Source of the DNA: Aphelocoma coerulescens
Taxonomy: Eukaryota > Chordata > Aves > Passeriformes > Corvidae
Direction: 5' to 3'
DNA length: 64,000 bases
Assembly (NCBI RefSeq): GCF_041296385.1
Contig: NC_091023.1
Coordinates: forward strand, 10,602,924 to 10,666,923
Every line of letters starts with the position of its first letter. The first letter of the stretch is position 1. This document shows positions 54,601-63,232 of the stretch, piece by piece. A program made the position numbers and the translations under genes. Below the pieces are notes generated by a model, which did no database searches, was not told the DNA's origin, and saw only the letters and a program-made list of their open reading frames with translations.

Positions 54601-55141
54601 TCAGGTTCTTTGTCTGGCCTAGGCCCTTAGGCTTCAGAATTACTTGCCAAACTTCCTTAAAAGCTGGACCAGGGGCTACCTCACCATAGCTGTCCTCACC
54701 TGCTTCCCCCAGTCCTGTGCTGCTGCCTCCAAAAGTGACATCGCTGTGGTGGTGGTGGTGATGGTGATGGAGGTGGTGGTGGCCCTTGGCCCTGTTGTGC
54801 AACTGCAGTAGCGCTTGGTACCAGCTCTCTTGCTCAGGTTCGCTGTCAGCTGCAATGGCAAAGTGCTCGTCCTTGGTGTAGAGGGCCACCAGGTGCTTGT
54901 TCTTGGAGTCAGCCCGTTTGTTGATGTTGAAGCAGCTTTCTAGTGGGATGGAGCGCTTGGGGGCCCCTGACTTGTGTCTCCATTTCTTTTCATTCTCATA
55001 ATACTCCAGCCGGGCAGGACCAGACTCACTGGCTGCCCTCAGCACGAAAAATCGTTTATGCATGCTCTTGGGTTTGCGCAAGTAACCCACCTTTCTGACA
55101 TCTGAGAAGAAGCCCTCGTTATTATCCGTGGGGCTGGCCAT
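51605..55141 (-). CDS. IRS1: Insulin receptor substrate 1
   Basis: Cytoplasmic docking protein that is tyrosine-phosphorylated by the insulin and IGF1 receptors and recruits SH2 proteins. The product is 1178 residues; human IRS1 is 1242. Visible order: PH domain about 13-117 (begins VRKVGYLRKPKSMHKRFFVL), His tract 121-132, PTB domain about 158-263 (GPAFKEVWQVILKPKGLGQT), then a long Ser/Pro/Gly-rich tail. YXXM motifs for PI3K p85 lie at Y468, Y553, Y608, Y630, Y663, Y711, Y907 and Y935. A GRB2-type YVNI is at Y874. SHP2-type sites are YIDL at Y1119 and YASI at Y1167. The Ser-rich inhibitory segment RRSRTES is at 303-309. The start is the ATG beginning MASP, as in mammals; the frame stays open upstream only through non-ATG codons. 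The coding sequence is intronless and ends EEM-TAG. Codons from about residue 740 onward are extremely GC-rich. Identity is certain from extended recalled similarity across both domains and the motifs. Confidence 0.98.
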   Translation of the reverse strand: MASPTDNNEGFFSDVRKVGYLRKPKSMHKRFFVLRAASESGPARLEYYENEKKWRHKSGAPKRSIPLESCFNINKRADSKNKHLVALYTKDEHFAIAADSEPEQESWYQALLQLHNRAKGHHHLHHHHHHHHSDVTFGGSSTGLGEAGEDSYGEVAPGPAFKEVWQVILKPKGLGQTKNLIGIYRLCLTNKTISFVKLNSDAAAVVLQLLNIRRCGHSENFFFIEVGRSAVTGPGEFWMQVDDSVVAQNMHETILEAMRAMSEEFRPRSKSQSSSNCSNPISVPLRSRHHVSNPPPSQVGLSRRSRTESVTATSPAGGGGTGGKPSSFRVRASSDGEGTMSRPASVDGSPVSPSANRTHSHRHRGNSRLHPPLNHSRSIPMPSSRCSPSATSPVSLSSSSTSGHGSTSDCLFPRRSSASVSGSPSDGGFISSDEYGSSPCDFRSSFRSVTPDSLGHTPPARGDEDLNYICMGGKATSSCCSLAAPNGHFIPRTCHPQQQPRYPSTPCCPRGGSEEVADLEKAFRKRTHSAGTSPTISHQKTPSQSSVASIEEYTEMLPSYPCGSSRLPSYRHSAFVPTHSYPEECLEMHPMDSGHHRTNPTPHTDDGYMPMSPGVAPMPSGGGGGKGGDYMPMSPKSVSAPQQIINPGRGGRHPPATVDSNGYMMMSPSGSYSPDNSSAGYGKIWTNGAGHHPKLSVESNEGKLPCGGSDYINMSPASGSTTSTPPDCYFGAAGQPGVEEAVTAAHHKPIYSYFSLPRSFKHVHRRGGSRPAGAAEQGSPQPRIALSSSRLLYATEDSSSSTSSDSLGGGGGPEGGPPPQAQPPRKVDTAVQTKGRLARPTRLSLGGPKASTLPRAREQPPVLLPPEPKSPGEYVNIEFIAGEKPPFPSAALNMALPPPGSEAAEEYMNMEPGPPRAPCPPGFATARAARPGRDYVAMQRGGAAAGGGSCSDCADSPSPGSPARLLGYAEVRGGRAGPEKPPPAAATAASPELPRPPAELAAAPPRSSSLLGGLGAGSAFTRVSLSPGRNQSAKVIRADPQGGRRRHSSETFSSTPSAARGAVSGLGAPFPCGGAGGAEEVKRHSSASFENVWLRPGAGEAAARREPGAAPALENGLNYIDLDLVRDCGHRRHHHPHAPAEAKQPQPPKPPGQQRGSGHCGEDLSAYASISFQKREEM
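54746..54781 (-). repeat. IRS1: CAC/CAT triplet tract encoding the IRS1 His run
   Basis: Residues 121-132 are histidine except for Leu124, encoded by mixed CAC and CAT codons. The tract lies between the PH and PTB domains, where human IRS1 has a Gly/Ala-rich linker. It is likely length-variable between birds. Confidence 0.9.
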
Positions 55142-55161
55142 GATGAGAGGCGGTGGAGCTG

Positions 55162-55239
55162 TTACTGCAGCTCGCAGTCTGCAAGACCCCAAAACAGCCA
55201 ATCCAGCCGGGAAAGGCAACCACCTAAAATAAAATTCAT
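55162..55239 (-). CDS. Upstream ORF in the IRS1 leader (25 codons)
   Basis: An ATG at 55239-55237 opens a 25-codon frame ending in TAA at 55164-55162, 20 nt before the IRS1 ATG. It is out of frame with IRS1. The peptide begins MNFILGGC and ends CELQ, with no recognisable domain. If the mature leader includes it, it would be expected to lower or condition IRS1 translation. Whether it is translated cannot be judged from the sequence. The ATG lies before a potential AG splice acceptor (about 55223), so splicing there would remove it. Confidence 0.35.
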   Translation of the reverse strand: MNFILGGCLSRLDWLFWGLADCELQ

Positions 55240-55248
55240 GCAACAACA

Positions 55249-55251
<3 letters not shown>

Positions 55252-55289
<38 letters not shown>
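55252..55289 (-). repeat. 38-nt homopolymer, T on the IRS1 sense strand
   Basis: An uninterrupted run of 38 A on the plus strand reads as T38 in the IRS1 leader, about 110 nt upstream of the start codon. It stands out in an otherwise GC-rich region. It could be a slippage-prone microsatellite, a pyrimidine tract of an unannotated splice acceptor, or partly a sequencing or assembly effect in length. Confidence 0.9.
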
Positions 55290-55293
<4 letters not shown>

Positions 55294-56186
55294 AAATAGC
55301 TCAGGATCCTCTTTTGAGAACGGGACGGGGGAGGGACAGAAGCCGGGTGAGAGCAGCTGTTCAGTGGCAGAGACAGCTTCCAGCACCAAATCAGAGTTTG
55401 TGTTGCTGTTTATGCCCAAATCGCGCTTAGATGGGTAAGCTCGTCCTTAAAAAGTCCAGTCCCGATCAGTCCTGACGAAAGTCTCGTCCCAAAATCAGCC
55501 GCCGGGAATGAGAAACGCATCTTCCCTTGAAGGGGTCGGGCTCCGGCGGGGCCAGGAGCGGGGCGGGCGTCCCTTTCCTCCGCTCCCTGCTCCCCTTTCT
55601 CGGCTCAAGTTTGCCTCCGCGAGCAGCGATCGCTGTTGCAGATTAAATATCCTCTCGGGGGCGGAGATTGTTTTGCGAAGTCCGGGGTTTGCACCCAAAA
55701 ATACACGCTGCTTTCCCCTCTCTCGCCCTACCCCCAAAAAGAGAAAACAAATTTTTAAAAAATGCCGCCCACAATACAACCCCCCTTCCCCAAATATCAG
55801 CGCCGAGGCTGCTGCTCCCGCTTGTGCATGCGGAGGAGGCTGGCGACCCCATTCAGTCCCATCTCGTTAGGCAGAGAAAGTGCCATTTCCACACGCGGCG
55901 CAGCCCGGCAGCGGCGGGAGGGGAGGCAAGCCCGAGTGCCGAAGGAACATCCTCTCTTCCTCCTCCTCTTCATTCCAGGCGGCAGCGCCTCAGCGGCCGG
56001 CGGCACAGCCCCCTCCCGTGTCCCAGCCCACCGGGGGAGCGGGCACCGCAGCGGCGGCTCCTTCTCCGTCGGCTTCTCCTCGGAGTTTCCCGGCGCCCCG
56101 CACCAAAACAGGCGGCGGGGGCCGCGCTCGCCAGTCCAGCCCCCTCCGCCCGCCGCCGCGACTCAGGCTCACTCCAAGGAGAACAA

Positions 56187-56195
56187 CACGTGACG
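56187..56195. promoter_or_regulatory. E-box CACGTG overlapping a TGACG half-site
   Basis: A palindromic CACGTG at 56187-56192 overlaps TGACG at 56191-56195 (CREB/ATF half-site) within the CpG island. A CCAAT box on the minus strand (ATTGG at 56313-56317) and a CCGTCACGG element (56331-56339) are nearby. These lie downstream of the TATA-predicted start, so they could serve a second, more proximal start. Motif presence is seen; binding is inferred. Confidence 0.35.
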
Positions 56196-56409
56196 GCGCC
56201 AGTGCGTGGACCATCCCCGGAGCCGCCGCCGGGCTCCCGGCCAGCGCCGCCGCTCCGCCCTCCGCCCTGCCCTCATTCAGCGCGGCCGCGGGGCCGCCGC
56301 CGCCGCGCCCCCATTGGTGCCGCCGCCTGTCCGTCACGGCGGCGGCGGCGCCCGGCCGGGCTGGGGCGCGGCGCGTAGTAAAGAGGCGTAGACGGCATTC
56401 AGCGTCGTG

Positions 56410-56419
56410 TTATTTATAC
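56410..56419 (-). promoter_or_regulatory. IRS1: TATA-like element of the IRS1 promoter
   Basis: The minus strand reads GTATAAATAA, flanked by GGCGGC on the upstream side, inside the CpG island. A start about 30 nt downstream falls near 56389, at a pyrimidine-rich TCTACG. This gives a leader length compatible with IRS1 mRNA. The element is seen directly; its function is inferred. The human IRS1 promoter has been described as lacking a classical TATA box, so this deserves a check. Confidence 0.5.
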
Positions 56420-58059
56420 CCGCCGCCGGCGGCCTCTGCAGTGTGGCGGCTCCTGGGCCCGGCCGGGTGGGGAGCTGCTCCCGCCTAGCCGCAGCCCTGG
56501 CCGCCGGCCTTGCTGGGAGGGGAACGGAACGGAGCGGAGCGGGGGGTGCCGCGGGTGCGGCCGCGCCCGCTCCGCCCGGGGCTCGTTCCGCTCGTGCTCA
56601 GACGCGGCCCCTGCGCTGCCAGCGCGGCCGGTCCCCAACAGGGGCCTGGCGGGACGGGGGCGCTCGGCACGGCGCTGCCTCCATGGCGGGCGAGGCCGGG
56701 CCCCAGCAGCGCTCCCCTCGGCCTGCGCAGGGTCTCGTGTCTCCCCGAGTCGCTCTGTGCTGAATTAAACAGAGCGCGCAGCGGGAGCGGCCGTGCCGGG
56801 GCTGGACGTGCCGCGCCCGCAACTCTGCCCTGGGCCCCGGGAACAAGTGCGGGAGCGCTGCGGCCGCATCCGCTGCTCAATGCTGCCCTCTGCGGGACAG
56901 CGCCCGCCCGCCCCCATCTGTTGGGGGCTGTGATTTCGGGGGGCTGGGTGGGGCTTTGGGGGTGCTTGTGGTTTTCCCTGCTGACAGTTACGATGAGTGA
57001 CCCTGGACAGCCGTGGAGGACAGCGGGGCTCTAATGGCCCTGCGCTGGCACTGCCCTACCCGAGCAGACTGACTGCAGCTGGTCAGAGATGAAAGCGCCA
57101 CAGAGCAGTGCTCTCATCTACTCTTCGGGTTAAAATTAAATACAAAATTACACTCTCATTTGAATTCGTGTAGGTCCAAACATGGGATAAATAAGTCAGA
57201 GGCTTTTCTAATGCATCTGCACTACAAAATTTGCTGCTGCGCAGATCATGGTCATGCAATTATTTGAGAGGAACAGTTACCTGAACAGTTGAAACACCCA
57301 GAAAGGACAACAGGCAGTAGCACAAACCACCCTTGCATATTATCTTATAGAAAACACCATAAAGCACAGAATTGTTTAAAGGTGTTTGCCAAACACAAGA
57401 TGACAATTTCTAACACAAAGCAGAGTCTAGCTGGTAAGGAGTGAGAAAAAAAGACAATCCATGCTATAATAATAACCTATATCATCACCTCATTCTTTCC
57501 TCCACACCATAGCTCATCATTACAAACCCAGATATTTGTATTGAAAATAAATCTGTTATACATACCTTGAGATAAAGATTAGTACGAACCAAGTGTATTT
57601 CTATCCTCCAACAAGTAGGACAGGAAATTGCTCCCCCAGCCCACACTATGGAGCTGTGGGACAGACTTGCAGCCCCAAGGCATATTAAGATCAGCTATCA
57701 TTAATGACAAGGTATGTTTTGTGAGAAAAGGGCACCATCCCCATACATCCATGGCTAAAACGTCCTGTGGCAGGAGGATAGCTCCTAAACCTCCTGTCCC
57801 TTCACAAGCATGGGAATGCATGTTTGTGCACAGAATATATGTGCTGCTTTTTTAATTAAACAATTTGCACATAGTAGGTAAGGTTATTGATATTAAATAA
57901 CTTTTATTTGCTCTGCCCCATTCTTTGTCTTGTCAGGTGTTACACTGATATGCACATGTAAATGGAATGATCTCTTGATGGAGAATAACCACCATCGGAT
58001 TGGTATTGTGTTGCACCAGGGAGCATGGATTTGGGGGTAAAAGCATGAGACAGTCCTAT
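56420..58059. other. Upstream flank of IRS1, promoter-proximal
   Basis: Up to about 56900 this is CpG-island sequence that may hold proximal IRS1 promoter elements. Beyond 57100 it returns to AT-rich unique sequence. Open frames on both strands in the GC-rich part have no recognisable similarity. I see no second gene. Confidence 0.6.
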
Positions 58060-58325
58060 AATCATAGAATTTCTTGAGTTGGAAGATACTCATAGGGATG
58101 ATCAAGGTCAAATCCCTGCTCCTCACAGGACTACCCAAAACTAAACCATATGACAAAGGGCATTGTCCAAACAACTCTTTGAACTCTGACAGACTTGGTG
58201 TCCTGACCACTTCCCTGGGGAGCCTGTTCCAGTGACTGACTGCCCTCACAGTGAAGAGCCTCTTCCTAACATCCAATCAAACTTCCCTTAACAGTTTCAT
58301 TCAGTTCATACCATGTCCTAGCCAC
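58060..58325 (-). mobile_element. CR1 LINE 3' fragment
   Basis: On the plus strand it begins ATCATAGAATTTCTTGAGTTGG, the antisense of the CR1 3' end. It continues with GGGGAGCCTGTTCCAGTG and GTGAAGAGCCTCTTCCTAAC blocks. Translated on the minus strand it gives the typical CR1 reverse-transcriptase C-terminus RAVSHWNRLPREVV. It is 5'-truncated, as nearly all avian CR1 copies are. The element is better preserved than the other CR1 pieces here, so it is probably younger. Confidence 0.85.
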
Positions 58326-60139
58326 AGCTTGTGGGCAGACAGTATATTTGAATGTCTCCATTCAGCTTGGGAACATTCTCTTCAATAATAGCTGATTTTG
58401 CAGATAAAATAAAATCTGGTTGTTCTTATCTGGTTATCAAGGGGATTCAGTAAATGTTCCAGAAGTGTTTTCAAACTTTATATATAGATTCATGTCCTTT
58501 GCCCAGCAGAAATTACAGGCAATAACACACTTCCAGCATATTTTGAAAACTATTTTTTAAAGTTAGTTTGCATCATGCCAGACCACATCTTGGAATTGTT
58601 TTCTTGCGCTTTGAGTTCCAAAGTTCTGAAGTACTGTGCTTCTCTGTGAGGTACATAAGTGTGCACACCAGCACACTAAAGAGAAAAATATGCCCTTACT
58701 TTTTCTATTTAAACACTCATCCTGCTTTGACCATGAGTGACTGAGAATTCAGACTCTGTAACTAATTGCAGAGCAGTTCAAACCAAGACAATTAATTCTA
58801 TGTATAAATACCTATAGCTATCACACTACATCCATGTCTCTCTATACAAGAAATTCAGCTTCAGTATACAAGAACAAAATTGAGGTTGCTTTTCTAGCAA
58901 CCTATATTTCATACAACTAAGTTTCTGCAGTACCCTTTGACCATCCCCCTATTCTGAACACACACCTCAGAATATATACATATATATCTCCATATCCATT
59001 CTCTAGGAGACAACATGATTATTCGATACAGAGAAGGGAAAGGAGTATAATAGAACAGATAAGGATCAAAGTTGCTAACTTTTATCTGCCCTACTAAGTG
59101 GTTGAAAGATTAATTTAGCACGGGGTAATCTCATGAGGCATAAAGTGCTTGAGACAATTAGTTCTCACAGTGTCTCTACTGAACCTGGCAGAGCAGATCA
59201 GTTAGGACTGGGAGATAATCAAAACTTGTGTTTTGGTAATGCTCTGTTGGTGAAATGGCATCCCGGGATGGCAAATACAAGAATCCAAAAGTAACTGAAG
59301 AGGTAGTGCTGCTCTAAATTACAATGAAGGCTGGTTCCTCTTGAAGCCACCTTTACCTGTTCACATATAGATTCTCAGCCAACTGCAAAAATGAGTGAAA
59401 ATAGCAGATAAGACTCAACATGCACCTTTGATACAGTAAGGAAAAAAAACACTGCTCAGTTATCTTTTCAGGTGACGGTCACAGGCTGTTGTTCGGTTTG
59501 TAATTTTCTTTTTGCCTCTGCCTTCAACTGCTTTTATGGCTCTTTTTTCCCCCCTTTCTCTCCTCAGATACATCTCTAAGCACTTTGCTCACTTTCCTAT
59601 GTATCTGACTGTTCTGTTAAAAGGGTGTTAGACTTGTTATTGCAATGTTCTAGAATTTTAGGGTCCCCTAAAAAAGTCTCTCTCACAAGGATGCAAACCA
59701 AAAGGAACATTCCCCAAAGGTGAAGTTACATCACTGTGTCTCTAAAGAAAGCAGAATGACCCTTGTTTACCATCTTCATCCATTCACCTTCCAGACACAA
59801 CTGATCTACAACTTTCTACCTCTGATCCCCACTCCCAGTTGCTCCTAAAATGCTTGATCTCATTTTCCACACCAAACTCTTCAGTTAAAACAAAACAACT
59901 CTATTTCAAGGCAGAATACAATGCACAACAACAACAAAAAAAGACAGGTCAGGAAATCAAAACTTTCTGAACATTATTTTCTTTCATTTCCTACTGTGTA
60001 GGAATTAAGTTGTCCAGGAGCAGGAAGAATGAGCTGCTCTGCCAGGGAAGGGAAGCCAGGTGCCAAGGGGCAGTGACCTCCCCAATTGCAGCCCACTCCT
60101 ATATTGCACCCAAATAAGGTGAGCAGGGAACACTGTTGG

Positions 60140-60310
60140 TTTTTGGATGTAAAATTTCTCTTACATATAAATAGAATTTCCTGTATTTCAGTTTGTGGCC
60201 ATTGCCTTTCGTCCTGACCCTGGGCACTATAGAGAAGAGCCCAGTTCTTTGTCCATCACACCAACACAGGTATGCTCTGAGCCTTGTCCCAGGGTTGAGC
60301 TGATTGCAAT
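60140..60310 (-). mobile_element. Degraded CR1 LINE fragment
   Basis: It contains AAAATTTCTCTTACATAT, TTTCAGTTTGTGGCCATTGC, TCGTCCTGACC and AGAGAAGAGCCC in the order of a CR1 3' region read in antisense. It is diverged and lacks the terminal octamers. No intact frame remains. Confidence 0.6.
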
Positions 60311-61044
60311 ATTTAATATATTTTAAGCTCATTTGTAGTATATACTTTTCTACAAGCAACAGTAAGGATGAAATTCACATAACCCCTCCTCCAAAAATAG
60401 TGTGGCTGTCTCTAAACCAGTGAAATCATTACTTAAGTAAACAAGATGCTTAATTTTTCTGTTAAAAGGAATGGTAGTAATATCATAATTACACATTTTG
60501 TATCACTGACTTCTACTGTCATCTCTTTGAGGCAAACCAAGAACACATATGGAATGACTAATTAGAATCTTCAAATGTATTATATTATGTTGACAGCTGT
60601 ATCCCACTATCACAATAATGAGAACTAGAAAAGTTCAAAGCATCTTTTCTATACTTCACTTACTAGGAATTTTTCTATCATGTATTCTCCAGTTTGTGTA
60701 TAAAACACCGTTACTCATAACAGCGTTTAGATCACATTAATTATATGAAATGTTTAAGTTATGTTCTAGTGATCAAAATTAATTCATACAGATTATAATT
60801 TTTTGTACATTACTACCTCCCCATATAGCTTAATGTGTCTCTGTTTAAAGAGGCCAGAAAAGATAAAACATCATTTCTATGCTTTCCATTGGGGAATATG
60901 GATATCCCAACTGAAGTATCACTAAAACTCAGTAAGACTTTTGGATAATTCCCAGGCTACACTGATCAACCTTCAGCTCTGCCTCTATTATCTTTGTATT
61001 TCCATGCTGTAATATGTTCAAAAACTGTAGTGATGCTTCACAGA

Positions 61045-61060
61045 TTTTTTTTTTTTTTTT
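61045..61060. repeat. T16 homopolymer
   Basis: Sixteen consecutive T; a simple low-complexity run. Confidence 0.9.
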
Positions 61061-61416
61061 GGTGCTTTAATTCTGTCTCCTTCACCAAAGACAAAATTGC
61101 CTGGAGCATGAATTTCAAAGTGCAAGTTACAGAATCTTTTATGTAGGTTTTAATAAGTTTTGTCTGTGCATTGCTTAGAGCAATGGTCTCAAGCAGTTTC
61201 TGACTGAGCAAGGGAGTTTCATAGGTCCACAGGTGTTCAATTTGGGTTTTTTACCACAGTGGCAAAGCCCACAGAGGTATGAAAATTAAAGCCAAATAGA
61301 AAGTTTTACCCATGGTTACTTGGTGACAGCAGCAGTCTCAGTCTTGCCCAGCCAGCTTTACTTCATCTTTGAGGTGTCAGTGTTTAACCCTGAATGATAG
61401 ATAAAGCCAAAGGTTT

Positions 61417-61448
61417 AAAATAAATAAATAAATAAATAAATAAATAAA
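61417..61448. repeat. (AAAT)n microsatellite
   Basis: About eight perfect AAAT units, the longest tetranucleotide array in the window and likely polymorphic. Confidence 0.95.
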
Positions 61449-62706
61449 GCCTACTACTGCCCCTACTGCCATTTCACAGCTACAGAGAAAAAGGAGGAAA
61501 CATGTTAATCCCTACAGGATCCCATGGGGCAGATCCTCCTGAGGCAAGAATCAGCTCCCTTTTCCCTTGCTTTGCTGCAGAGGAGTGAAGGGAACTAGGC
61601 TGTGCTAAGCCCCCCACTCCAGCTTCGTGCCATCGAGGTGGGTTACCCCGGCTCTGGGCTCCCGTCGCAAAGCACGCAGAAGGCATGCATGGCCTGGAGT
61701 CAGAGCCCCTGCCCTGGGCCATCAGGACACTGTTGTCACCAGCTGCCTTTGGTGCTGGCCTTGCACTCAGTCTGGCTTCAGGGCTGGTTACTTCTAAGCA
61801 GGATGCACTACAGGTGTTTGAACATGACTGATTCCTCAGTTGTGTTTGTCAGGAATGGGAGACTGAAAAATGGGATAACAGAGCAAAAGAGTAAGCAATG
61901 GTTTCTAGAGAAAAAGGAGTATTACTCTGGTTTTCTTCAAAGATTTTAGCAGTGGAGCTAATCTAAAGACCCAACTTATGCCCAGTGATAGTGGGCAAAA
62001 TTCATTGATTTTTATCAACCTGAGAAGACATGGACTCATTTCACAAGCTCCAGCTGTGACTGAGAATTCCTTGAGCTTTCCCTTGTGTGATATGATCAAA
62101 CTTAATCGTGGCCTGCTGATCATAAATGGAACATATTTCTTGGTCTCTGCTCTTTCAAAGAATTACCGAAGGTTCAAAGAGTTGCAAAAAAGCCTCCTTG
62201 CACTATGTGATGCTGGGCAATAAAATAGTGAGCTTAAATGCATGCAGTAAAAAGCAATTCTGACTTTACATATTTAGTGACATGCTCCAAGTTAGTTACA
62301 GCTACTTTTGAAGATGGTCTTGGAATTGTAAGAGCTAGCTCTTTAAAAACATCAGCTCAACACTTTTGCAGTCAAAAAGCAAGTAGCAGATTAGAAACTA
62401 TCGTGTAAAGGAGAGAAAACAAAATAGAGAACAATTTTTTTTTTTCCATGTACAACCTATTGTGCATCTTGTCCTTGTTTACTGTGGAAAAAAAATTCTA
62501 CTTTCTGGTCTTGGAAACAATAATAAAGAATTGGAAAAAGATAACAGTAAATGATCAAAGGTAGTGGAAACTGAGCTAGCAGGCTGAGATTTTTCAGACT
62601 GGATAAAGAGTGTCTGAGAAGACATGTGACAGGTACTTAGAAGTATCATTACTGGCATGGAGAAGGTGAAAAGGATTGATTGTTCCAATACAAAAGATAA
62701 AGAACA

Positions 62707-62737
62707 TTTTAGTCCTTTCCTTTAGAAAGGACTAAAA
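62707..62737. repeat. Perfect 13-bp inverted repeat with 5-nt loop
   Basis: Arms TTTTAGTCCTTTC and GAAAGGACTAAAA are exact reverse complements separated by CTTTA. No flanking transposon sequence is recognised. It could be a cruciform or hairpin, or a remnant of a foldback element. Confidence 0.9.
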
Positions 62738-63217
62738 CTAGAAGGTTCAAAACAAAGTTACTTCTTTAATGTCAATGAACCTGTGAAATCATTGCCACAG
62801 GATGCTGTGACTTGAAAAATCAGGGTACAAATACTCAGGAAAGTCTGTCCATGCAATAGAAAGACCACAGCCAGCTCCAGGACTGCAGAAGATATAGAAG
62901 CTGGGAATATGCTCAGGGAAGCACCACTGTTTATGGATCTTATTCCTGTACATGTCTTTGTCACCAAGGAGTACCTAGATGGATCTTGGAATAATGCAGC
63001 ACACATGCTTATGCTTTTAAGATTAATTCCACTTGGTCCTGTAAGAGTTCTTTGATAGCTCTTCACACTTTCCATGTCTGAATCCATAGCCTGGCTATGC
63101 TATTTAAGAAACACACAGGGTTCTACACAGTGATGTTAATTCTGCATTATTTAAACAGGAACATTTTAAGCACCTGCCAAATATCCCACTCAGTTACTGC
63201 AGTAAGAAATCCAATGA

Positions 63218-63232
63218 TTTTTTTTTTTTTTT
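63218..63232. repeat. T15 homopolymer
   Basis: Fifteen consecutive T followed by AAAGG; low complexity. Confidence 0.9.

Larger units (their letters stand above)
51582..56389 (-). other. IRS1: IRS1 exon 1 (5' leader, whole CDS, 23 nt of 3'UTR)
   Basis: The 3' boundary is fixed by a consensus donor. On the minus strand the exon ends GGGGAAG at 51582 and the intron opens GTGAGC at 51581. Only 23 nt lie between the TAG stop and this donor, the same arrangement as in mammalian IRS1. The 5' boundary is inferred from the TATA-like element at 56410-56419 and is approximate; other start sites inside the CpG island are quite possible. Confidence 0.75.
55142..56389 (-). other. IRS1: IRS1 5' untranslated leader (predicted)
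   Basis: About 1.25 kb of GC-rich sequence lies between the predicted start site and the MASP ATG. That is close to the roughly 1 kb leader of human IRS1. It contains a 38-nt T tract in the sense orientation (55289-55252), a 25-codon upstream ORF (55239-55162) and GC-box-like sequence near 55558-55568. It may be unspliced, as in human, but a pyrimidine tract followed by TTTTAG at about 55223 could act as a 3' splice site. The extent is inferred. Confidence 0.55.
51410..56900. other. CpG island covering IRS1 promoter and coding exon
   Basis: CpG dinucleotides are dense from about 51410 to 56900, against an AT-rich, CpG-poor background on both sides. The densest parts are 51440-53000 (C-terminal coding half) and 55500-56900 (leader and promoter). 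The middle of the coding region (about 53100-55200) is milder. The density makes antisense frames stay open for long stretches. Boundaries are estimated by eye. Confidence 0.8.

Noticed and set aside
55142..55249. 36-codon in-frame N-terminal extension of IRS1
   Set aside because: The extension has no ATG; it opens with GTG. The mammalian-type MASP start at 55141 is the first in-frame ATG, so the extension is not annotated.
55990..56880. Several 60-240 codon frames on both strands of the IRS1 promoter region
   Set aside because: They are by-products of CpG-island composition. None has domain similarity, and frames on opposite strands overlap each other.
57893..58276. 127-codon open frame with HWNRLPREVV
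   Set aside because: This is the C-terminal scrap of a 5'-truncated CR1 reverse transcriptase, plus flanking sequence, not a gene.
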